Part shown: positions 1 to 7,649 of the stretch, one piece after another | How the letters are laid out: every line of letters begins with the position of its first letter | Numbering within the stretch: the first letter of the stretch is position 1 | DNA from: Gloeopeniophorella convolvens | Taxonomy: Eukaryota; Basidiomycota; Agaricomycetes; Russulales | Assembly: GCA_022496205.1 (NCBI GenBank) | Contig: WTXD01000228.1 | Location: 1 to 16,190 of the forward strand | Length of the DNA stretch: 16,190 nt | Direction: 5' to 3' | Translations under genes and position numbers: made by a program | The notes under the pieces: generated by a model | The model's database searches: none | Told to the model about the DNA's origin: nothing | The model's input: only the letters and a program-made list of their open reading frames with translations

Positions 1-715
1 ATAATCACAAGTTTTGTGGGCACCAGGGGGGAGGACCAGCGAGCTCCGCAAATGAATGTAGATCTGAACTGATCCTGTATCAGAGAAATCTTTGGGGAGA
101 CGACAATCACCAGAGTGTACGAGAGCGTACCCACCACAGTTGACGAGAAGCATCCAGTAGCGAAACTTTCACAAGGTGATATGCATTCCGGTAGGCTCGT
201 CGGCTGCAGGGGTGCGGCTAAACGACGATAAGCTATTAGGGGTACTGGCACTGTGACAGCAGAACAATTGCCTGAAGTGACGCTGCACGAGGGTGTGTAC
301 GGTCAGCAATGATGATAGTCCCATCCGAAAGCGCTTCAATGGACGTATTTCCTTTGGAGATGAGCTCTAGTACTAGTGCCAACAGGCAGGTGCCTTCGCT
401 AGGAGTAAAGCAACAGTGACGGCCATTGTACCCGACCCTGCAAGGAGAGACACGAGGCAAAGTTGACAACCCCAGCGACCTTGACCGGTAGATGGCTGTG
501 GTAGTACTTTATATGCGCCCTGCTGGGGTGCGGAGTCCATATCTTCGAATATCGAACGTATTGAACATCGCTCCCGAAGGAAACAAGCCCGGTCAACGTC
601 GCTCGAGGCGGCGACTTGCGGGCCGCGGGGGATCGGCAGACCGGTCCGAGAGCAAGTCACGCGCGTGCCTAGCCGCCGGCAGTGGCATTGGAAGCAACTC
701 ATCAATGCAAACATA
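1..715. other. No supported gene; TATA-like motif on the minus strand
   Basis: I found no recognisable protein here in any frame. The minus strand has a TATAAA at 513-508, and an ATG at 426-424 follows it. That ATG opens a hydrophobic 17-codon frame that resembles a signal peptide and then stops. A second minus frame (469-236) is open but matches no family I know and has an acceptor-like CAG just before it. A small secreted-protein gene running off the left edge is possible but not shown. The 3' flank of the esterase gene also falls in this stretch. Confidence 0.4.
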
Positions 716-2158
716 CTAGTTGTACAGAACTTCCAGACGCCTGTATTCGATATATTGCGCACAGCACCGGTCAGGCTGTCGTCTGACCAACAGCCAGCGC
801 AGCCCTTCTCTGATGTCCACCTCGAACTTCTTTGCGAGCGTCAGGTCCGCGTGTGTCAGCCAGAAGCCATGTGAGACTCCGGGGTATCTATGATGCACCG
901 GAGCGGACGTCAGAAATGCTACGAACACTCCGAGGGATATAGATATGATCACGCACGCAATAATGCGCGTCTTATTTCCGGCTTCGCGCAGCAGGCGTTC
1001 GTAGAGGAAGGATTCGTCGCGGAGGGGTCCAGGCCGCAAGCCTGCAGGAAGGCAGGCGGAAGGTTGGCGTGCGAGCTCGCCAGGATGGGCGAGGCGTCCT
1101 GGTCAGTGGGCGTCGCATTGTATGCCCTGTGGTCGGTCAGCGGACGCCGAGAGCAGAGCGGCGAGAGTTGCTCACGGGAAAGGTTGACGTGATTAGCCTT
1201 CTTGAACTCTGGTGCATCCTTGTTTTGTTCGAGAGACAATAACTCATCTGGGAACCTGGCAGATGTAAGTGAGGGCAACGATCCAGGTATGTGCTATATC
1301 GTACTTGGATTGCGCATCGATGTGAATCAATGTCGCGCAAGCCAAGTATTGCCCTGTGATGGGCACGTCGCGAAAGAACGGATCATCGCGAGCGCGGAGG
1401 GCGAGGACTGCCGCGAGGTTTGCACCTGCAGAAGTACCGCCAACGACGAATCCCTTCTTGAGATCTGCCGCGAGCGCATCGGCGTTATTGACCGCCTATC
1501 GATTTCAGTCAGATGATGGCGTCTCCAGCCTGAGTAACGGGTATTACCCATTTCAGTGCCGCATAGCTGTCGTTCACTGGAACTGGGTATGGGTATTCCG
1601 GAGCCACACTGATCAGGGCACTCAGAGGGACAAGCTAGAGAATCTGGGGATTAAACATACCGGTAGGCGACGTTCAGCGTCGTTACTTGAAGCTCCGTGG
1701 AGATGTTGCGCAAGAAATAGTCGTCCGTACTGATACCCCCCAGAAGGAATCCTGTCGAAAGGGTGTCTTTCAGCGTCGAGCAGTTCATCAATGATGCACA
1801 CCCACCTCCTCCATGGGTGTTAAACAGCAGAGGGTACTTCTTCCCTTCCTCGCCAGTTCCTGGAATAATGGCCCGGGCCGCGATTTCCCCACCTTCAACG
1901 GGTATCTTGAAGTCTTTGATCTGATACTTGGCATCTGCTCACCTCAGCCACAGAAGACAAAACAAATGGCTTTTTTTGCCTACTGACCAGGGCTGAGGCG
2001 CGCTTCCTGGAAACTCGACATGTAAGGCTCGATCTGCTTTGTGAATAGCTCTCGTATAACGGCAATGTCCGTAGGGGGCGGCAAGATTGGCTGCGGGTTC
2101 GCCTTCAAGTAAGCATCGAACTCGGGGTCGATTGTGGACAGGTGCGCGTATTGGACAT
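716..2158 (-). pseudogene. Alpha/beta-hydrolase fold-3 esterase (hormone-sensitive-lipase-like), with two apparent 1-nt deletions
   Basis: The product would be a serine esterase/lipase of the arylacetamide-deacetylase / HSL-like family. Seven exons are joined by introns 1935-1987, 1752-1805, 1609-1660, 1496-1547, 1256-1304 and 888-956, all GT-AG. Visible motifs in order are an N-terminal QYAHLS, the oxyanion-hole HGGG (near residue 98), VAPEYPYP, the nucleophile elbow GGTSAG (Ser near 173), the acid motif GLDP/LRDE and the catalytic-His motif PGVSHGF. Two breaks are seen. In the acid motif a C-run at 1024-1027 is one base short, so GLDP and LRDESFLYERLL lie in different frames. Near the start, the Kozak-like ATG at 2158-2156 is one base out of frame with QYAHLS. 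Exon length is 1114 nt; adding two bases gives 1116, i.e. 371 aa, a normal family size. Everything else looks intact, so this is either a recent pseudogene or base-calling error in short C-runs. An in-frame ATG near 2205 exists but overlaps the TATA region and is less likely. Substrate is unknown. Confidence 0.85.
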
Positions 2159-2207
2159 GGTGGGTCAGCTCTGGGGAGGCTGGAGGGTCAGGTCGGGTTA
2201 GCATAGC

Positions 2208-2216
2208 TTTTATATA
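2208..2216 (-). promoter_or_regulatory. TATA box of the esterase gene
   Basis: The minus strand reads TATATAAAA about 50 bp before the ATG at 2158. That is a normal spacing for a fungal core promoter and supports 2158 as the original start. Confidence 0.5.
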
Positions 2217-2535
2217 TGGCTGCGCGGTGGAGCCCTTCGATCGTGACCGAAGGCTCACCCGGCCCACGCGGGTTATTGGCATGGAGGCGGCTCGATCGCC
2301 GCACCCCTGCCGACCAGGCTTTAGGAAGTTGTTAGGAAGCCGACTGCGGGCTTAGAATTTGTGTGCTCGAAATCGCATATCTGATTCTTCGGGAAGGCAG
2401 AGAGGGGTTAGACGGTTAGGAATTCATCTGATTACGGCCGCTAGAAACGTTGGATCTTTCTGGGGCGCCGCCGTGGCTGAACGAGGCGATTTTGGCGAGG
2501 CGTATTGGAGTATCGGGTAGTTATGCAGTTCACGT
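2217..2535. other. Upstream flank of the esterase gene, no gene seen
   Basis: This stretch lies between the esterase TATA box and the first inverted-repeat element. I see no coding signal on either strand; upstream regulatory sites are presumably here but none is specific enough to call. Confidence 0.4.
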
Positions 2536-2537
2536 TA

Positions 2538-2947
2538 CAGCAGATTGCTAAACGATAGACGGGCACGCGCAAAAACACGTAGAGTCGGAGTTTCGGGGAC
2601 ACCCGCCCGATGAGACGCCGTCAGTAATGATCACAAAGAGGGTAGCTTTGAAGTTGCCTCACTGATACCGGTGCTACCGCCAGATTTAAGAGTCAGAAAG
2701 GCCCTCTTGTAACATTTCGAGTACGGGCTTTTTGATCTCCTTCGATATGTGTGGGGGACCACTGCAGGGCTAGCAGGACAGGGGCACCGGAAGCGACCAG
2801 AATGAGCGCGAGCAGCTGGGGGCCGGACGAGGATGATCGATGATGTCGATGAACGCGAGCACGGCTCAGTTGATTATGTACAGCCTCCTTCAGTGTCCGA
2901 CTCTACACATTCTCGCGCGTGCCCGTCTATCGTTTAGCAATCTGCTG
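2538..2947. mobile_element. MITE-like element 1, 410 bp, perfect 33-bp terminal inverted repeats, TA target site
   Basis: Bases 2538-2570 are an exact reverse complement of 2915-2947 (33 of 33). The ends begin CAGCAGATTGCTAAACG and the element is flanked by TA at 2536-2537 and 2948-2949. Similarity continues inward: an 11-bp block (2579-2589 versus 2896-2906) matches again, and the mismatches before it are all transitions. There is no transposase coding in 410 bp, so it is non-autonomous. TA target duplication and CAG...CTG ends suit Tc1/mariner-type elements; that superfamily call is inference. Confidence 0.85.
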
Positions 2948-2952
2948 TAATA

Positions 2953-3642
2953 CTACGCCGGATCAGGAAGTGGACACAAATGTTCACTTCCTGGTCGTCT
3001 TGGGTTTTTCCTCAATAAAATCTCTTGAAACTTTGCGTATGTTTTCCTTGATGTGTTTTCTATGTAACTATCAAGTTCTATATTTATTTGTTGAGATCTG
3101 AGCGTGCCAGAGCAAAGCCGAAGTCGAGAGAAAAGTGCCCGCAAGGAGTGCGCGCTTGTCACGGATTGTCACACTTGCCGGATCATAGATCCGATCTTAT
3201 CATGAGCCAGAACCCACTGATGCACATTCGCGAACGCGTCGTTCACGCGCTCCGACGGCGGAGCTTTAATCTCCTCTGTCACGCTTAGAGCCCCTCCGGA
3301 GGGAAAGCCCTCGCAGATGGTGTTCTACCCATGTGAATGATACAAAACTTGGGGGTATAGTAGATATGTATAAGTGTGTTGTGGACACCAAGTTTCATGG
3401 CATATAAGCTTCCCCTGTTCCTGGAGGATTGGCAGCTGTCCACATCAGTGTCCCAGAAGTACCGATTTCTCTAGCATCATCCGGCAGCTCAATCGGCTTC
3501 AAACTTCGCAAGCATGTAGAATGGATCTATTTATTCATTGTATAAAAATATAAACGAATTCTATGCAGCCATTGCTGCGTGCGGAGTCGATCTTTCCAAA
3601 ATGTTCACTTCCTGGTCCTGTCCACTTCCTGATCCGGCGTAG
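2953..3642. mobile_element. MITE-like element 2, 690 bp, perfect 24-bp terminal inverted repeats, TA target site
   Basis: Bases 2953-2976 are an exact reverse complement of 3619-3642, beginning CTACGCCGGATCAGGAAGTG, with TA at 2951-2952 and 3643-3644. Just inside each end lies a 19-bp block (AAATGTTCACTTCCTGGTC, 2978-2996 and 3599-3617) in the same orientation, not inverted as the tips are. The interior is more AT-rich than the genes around it and holds no transposase I can recognise. The only protein-like stretch is a short minus frame (3526-3395). The right end is 17 bp beyond the MRI1 stop codon, so the MRI1 3' UTR and poly(A) site probably lie in the element. The superfamily (TA-targeting DNA transposon) is inferred. 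Confidence 0.8.
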
Positions 3643-3659
3643 TATCCCTACACGCTCAC

Positions 3660-5150
3660 TCATACAACGCTGCGGAGGTCGAACTTCCCGTCACTCCCTT
3701 TGACTGCAACTCCCTTCTCTGTCACTATCGCCGTGATTAACTCCGAAGGAGTAACATCGAAGCTGGGGTTATAAATCCCATCCAATCCTTCAGGAGTGAT
3801 CATCACGGCCGCCTGAGCCTTGTTTCCCTGGGCATCGAGCGACGGTGGGTGCAAAGCACCACGCACCACACACGCCTCTAGCGGAGGGCGATGTTCAATG
3901 GGGATGCTGATCGAGTACATAAATCAGACCAATCTGCGGATAAGGCACAGGCGGATGCAAAGTTCGGGCGCACCCAGAGCCATCAGCAACGTCCAAGTCG
4001 ACCGTCGCGATGGGCGCGACGACGATGAACGGTATCTTGTGGCGCGCTGCGAGAACAGCAGCATTGTATGTGCCGATCTGACGAGGGTGTCAGCGGCACC
4101 ATGGGTGACTCGAATCGGAAAATGAGTCGCCTTGTTTGCTGTATCGCCATTCCTGGCTATCCGGTCCGCACCAACAGCTGTAGAAATATTAAGCGAAGAT
4201 ATCTTACAATGCCAAGCCCGAACGTACCAACAGCATGGATGTTGTGGTGTTGGAACAATGATCCCACCATGGTGTCGACGATCATTGTAGATGGGATCTG
4301 CAGCGTCTTCAGTTCCAGTGCAGTCAATCTAACGAATATTGAATGTGGACACGGAGGGTGATGTAACATTCACGTACCGAGAGCCTTGGTGATAAGGCGC
4401 AGTCTGCGTATAGTATGCCCTTGAGAGTTTTCCAGTCTCATGGAGGTACGTGATGAGACCAAGAGCAGTACCGTAACCCTGCCCGAAATGCTGTTAGCAG
4501 TGATACGGCGCTAGGAAGGGCGGGACACACCGAAGTAGCCAACGACCCCGTGTTGCAGACGGTCAACACGTTCAAGCCCTCCCCAGAACCGCCCTTTGTT
4601 TTCACCTCCTCAACGAGCCAATCTCCACCCCACTTTGCCATGGCCTTATTGCGCCCGACATCTTCAGCCGCGACTTGCTTTCCGTCCTCCACCAACGCCT
4701 CAGCAATCGAACGTGCCTCTTTTCCAGCATCCACAGAGGTCTGGAGGGTGCGCGCCAGGCGACGTGTGGCCGCGCCGAGATTGACGGCCGTGGGACGGGC
4801 TGTGAATAAGAAGTCGAGGACTGGGTTGACATGTGCTGCGAGGGTCTCTGGGGACGAGAGGAAATCTGGTGGAGGCGACGCGCGCAGGGCCCGAGACAGG
4901 TACTGCGAGAAGGTGAGGGCAGCGAGCGACGCGATAGCTGGCGCCCCACGGATCTACAAGGAGGTGCGTATGAACTCGCGTGTCACTTGATTAAATGAAA
5001 TATATGCCGTACCTTCATGGTCTTGATAGCATCGTGCGCCTCCTCGACGGTGTCAATCACAAGCCATTCGCTCGTGTGTGGTAGCAACAGCTGGTTGATG
5101 ATCTCGATTCTGTCATCGGTCAGCTTGATGGAGGTGAGTCCTGTAGCCAT
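3660..5150 (-). CDS. MRI1: S-methyl-5-thioribose-1-phosphate isomerase
   Basis: This enzyme interconverts methylthioribose-1-phosphate and methylthioribulose-1-phosphate in the methionine salvage pathway. It belongs to the eIF-2B alpha/beta/delta-like MtnA family. Seven exons are joined by introns 4954-5012, 4479-4530, 4329-4377, 4178-4227, 4078-4130 and 3907-3973. Exons total 1161 nt, giving 386 aa, a usual fungal length. Family motifs in order are TSIKLTDDRIEIINQLLLPH at the N terminus, RGAPAIA, CNTGSLATS (Cys179), ETGKLSRAYYTQTAPYHQGSR, GADRIARNGDTANK (Asp259) and GIPIEHRPPLEA. Cys179 and Asp259 sit exactly 19 residues after Cys160 and Asp240, the catalytic pair known from Bacillus subtilis MtnA, so the active site is complete. 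The start is the first ATG before TSIKL and has A at -3. One intron (4078-4130) has a GC donor; all others are GT-AG. No clear TATA box is seen upstream. The stop lies 17 bp from MITE 2. Confidence 0.95.
4078..4130 (-). other. GC-AG intron in MRI1
   Basis: The donor reads AAG|GCGACT and the acceptor TCAG. Only this border links the GDTANK exon to the IGTYNAAVLAARH exon in frame, and no GT donor is available at that point. Confidence 0.8.
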
Positions 5151-5267
5151 TGTCGACGTCTCGAGAGTACAGGATGCTACGTGAGCAGTTCTCCATCGAT
5201 CTTTGAAAATTGCGCGATTCGGGGTCAGGCTGATGACCGCTTTGGTGAACCCGAGCGAAGCACCAGG

Positions 5268-5384
5268 GAGAACCCCGTTCTCGGGTTAGGGGCTGAACCA
5301 CCAGTGCACCTTCACTCGATCCGCGCTCGTCGGATTGCAAACAGTTTGCAAATTCAGTGACCCCTTTCCAACAAGTGGAAAGGG
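5268..5384. repeat. Cluster of three perfect dyad-symmetric motifs
   Basis: Three palindromes lie within 117 bp: GAGAAC-CCC-GTTCTC (5268-5282), TTGCAAAC-A-GTTTGCAA (5335-5351) and CCCTTTCCA-ACAAG-TGGAAAGGG (5362-5384). Arms are perfect, of 6, 8 and 9 bp. The cluster is about 120-235 bp upstream of the MRI1 ATG. The motifs could be dimer-binding operator sites or foldback structures; neither is proven. Confidence 0.5.
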
Positions 5385-5641
5385 CTCGAGTGCTGTACCG
5401 CATATTGGTCTCAAATCGACTAAAGAAAGTACGACGATAAGGAAGATGCGGTATCTTGCACAGTTCGAACGAGGCCATAACGCCGGGGAGGGAAGCGACT
5501 GAGAGGATGCACCTCCTCGCTGAAAGCCATAGAAGCCGCAGTTGTATGCTATATCGACAATAGATCGTATAGAAAATCTCGAAAGACACTTGACTGGCAG
5601 GCGCAAGGGTGCTCTGACTCAAGTGGGCCTTGGAGCGGATA

Positions 5642-5949
5642 AGGACGTGCTTGACGTCGACTCCACAAGCGAATGTCTCGCTACCCGTGCTCCCTGGAAA
5701 GGCTCTTGGAATGCTGGCTGAAGGCAAAGCGCCGGAACGCCCGTACCCAGTCGTCCTCAGCCACGGTACACGTCATCGCCGCCGGCCGCCCTGAGACGGG
5801 CCTGAGTGACACAGAAAAAGCGCATCGCGGCCGCCCCAGAATCGTATGCAAAGAGCGATGGCAGCTCAGGATCTTGGAAATTTGTAGACTATGAAAACCT
5901 CGTTGAGCGGGCGCGGGAGGATAAGCCCATCCGTCGAAAGATACCGTAA
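5642..5949 (+). pseudogene. Possible decayed hydrolase-like coding relic
   Basis: Two protein-like segments follow each other on the plus strand in different frames. The first runs to a stop at 5795 and contains GKAPERPYPVVLSHGT, which resembles the beta-strand plus HG oxyanion turn of alpha/beta hydrolases. The second (5806-5949) contains ESYAKSDGSSGSWKFVDYEN and ends in a stop. Between them are a stop and a frame change, and no splice pair clearly joins them. Similarity to a named family is by eye only; chance open frames are a real alternative. Confidence 0.2.
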
Positions 5950-7193
5950 CGGAGTATGTCATGGATCCAGATGAGTCTTATTCGCTGAGAAGCCCGGAAA
6001 CATATCAGTGTGTGCAGTGTTTCCGCGAGAGGTCCGAATATATGTACCAGTATCAGATCCGACCCTAGCCTCCGGATGGCTGCCATCGGCGAAACGCCTC
6101 CCGCCGAGACCACGTCAAGGACCAGTCGGTACCAGAGTCGGACAGACCCCAGGCAAAGAGAAGGCCCGGAGCGGCATGTGGGGGTTTAATCTAGTGGCTC
6201 CCGGGCAGTTATACAGGCAGGCACGCCAATGACACCGTTGGGAATTCGTTGGCAATGAAGCTACCGCAGAAAGTCTGAATGAATTTAGACTTGAGTGCCG
6301 CACCTATCAATCGCCGCACGCGTGGCAAGTGGTTGATTGATGAAACTACCCAAGGAATGACGTCCGGAACCCTTGGTGAAGACCGACGAAGCGTGAGCGG
6401 TTTCGCAGTGCAGCGAGCGGGCGTGAGTACGCGCTCATGCTCATGGGTTACGCGTGAGCCGCCTGCCACGCGGCGTGCAGCGGGAAGCATGCCACCGCTT
6501 CGTGGCCCGGTAGACACGAGAACGTGGCACTGTCAACGGCACTTTCGTAGGAATCTGTCGGCGGGCAACAATGGGGCGTGAGGTGCGACCTGCACGGATT
6601 TGATGCCAACTGTCAGCCTAGGGTTAAACGGAACCAGACCTGGGGCGGTTTCAAAGGCTAAATGAATGACATAGACCCCCCGAGACAAGTTCAAGTTTAA
6701 CCTCTAGAAGAACGTGATTGGTCGAATTGGGGGGCAGTTAGAGGATGTTCAAGTGTTCTGTAAGTGGCGAAGATGATCACAACACACGAGGCGGAAAGAT
6801 TGCTTGAGATATTGAAGACGCCGGGAACACGAGGCTTCGGAATGGCAGGCACGGCGGGAGACACGCGCACGATAGAGGAGACAATACTAGGGGTGTCGTA
6901 CAGAACGGCATGATACGAAGCGCGAACAACAAAGTGATCGCAGTGCGTGGAACGCAGCAACGAAGAGGCATGTTTCGGGGAGGTGGGCGGTTGTCCACTG
7001 CATTAATCCGTAATACGTAGAATCAGTTCTGTTCAGAAGAGCCGGAAGACTGTTCGCTAGCGGTAGGCGTTCGGAAGAGAAGAGCGCGTGCTCTGAGGGC
7101 AGATCGCCACCGGCTCACTGGGGCTGCGAGTCAAGGTCGGGTCTTGTTCCGTCCCGGAGAGGGGCTGCGTGGGAACAAAAAAGGGCAAGTCGG

Positions 7194-7200
7194 TATATAA
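7194..7200 (+). promoter_or_regulatory. TATA box of the 540-aa protein gene
   Basis: TATATAA is followed about 45-80 bp downstream by a CT-rich tract (7244-7280), a common arrangement around fungal transcription starts. It places transcription start near 7225 and implies a leader of roughly 420 nt. Confidence 0.45.
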
Positions 7201-7281
7201 CATAACATCAGTCGCAGATTTTTAGTTCATCAACTCGAGCTGCGCTGCTCCCAGCCGTCCCGCTCTCTTCTCTCCCGCTCT

Positions 7282-7338
7282 ATGCTACAATCCACCTGGT
7301 ACTTCCACATCCACAATCTCGCACTGTACCCCCGCTGA
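7282..7338 (+). other. Upstream ORF of 18 codons in the 5' leader
   Basis: ATG at 7282 opens an 18-codon frame ending in TGA. It lies downstream of the inferred TATA box and before the main start at 7650, so a scanning ribosome would meet it first. A leader intron could remove it; none is clear. Confidence 0.35.
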
Positions 7339-7488
7339 CTCCTCTTAACACCAGCTCTTTCAGCCAGATTGGAACAATACTCTTCGGACCACTTGCATCC
7401 TTCCTCGTTGACACAGACCGCCCCCCTTAGCGTCTGCTCTGCTTCTAGCTTCCAATCGTCCTTCTCTGCCCTACTCTCCCCTCGTCCC

Positions 7489-7497
7489 ATGGGATAA
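7489..7497 (+). other. Minimal upstream ORF (ATG GGA TAA)
   Basis: The second and last ATG of the leader before 7650 is followed by one codon and a stop. Such minimal frames can slow or filter ribosomes. Its function depends on the leader being transcribed as inferred. Confidence 0.35.
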
Positions 7498-7649
7498 ATT
7501 GCTTTACAAATATCTGAAAGCGTGGCTGCTTCAGCAAACAATCAGCAAAAGTATTCTTTCGTAGAGCCTCTGGAACAAGGCCACCGCACTCGCACTCCAT
7601 TTCATACGCCCTTCGAGCGGCACACTCCTCGATACCCTAATAGGCTATC

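Larger units (their letters stand above)
5151..7193. other. Two-kilobase region with no confident gene
   Basis: This stretch lies between the MRI1 start and the promoter of the 540-aa gene. Open frames are short, mutually overlapping and of non-protein-like composition. One minus frame (5727-5113) runs into MRI1 exon 1 in the wrong frame, so it is a shadow. I note a cluster of dyads at 5268-5384 and a possible decayed coding relic at 5642-5949 as separate entries. From about 6000 to 7150 nothing recognisable was found on either strand. The MRI1 promoter must lie at the left end but shows no TATA box. Confidence 0.5.

Noticed and set aside
236..469. 77-aa minus-strand frame as a small secreted protein
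   Set aside because: No signal peptide in that frame, no recognisable cysteine pattern such as that of hydrophobins, and no clear exon partner.
3395..3526. Short minus frame inside MITE 2 containing PIELPDDAREIGTSGT
   Set aside because: It is only about 43 codons, has no transposase or other family signature, and could be chance. Kept only as a remark on the element.
5113..5727. 204-aa minus-strand open frame
   Set aside because: It runs into MRI1 exon 1 in another frame and shows no known motif. MRI1's own frame there is certain.
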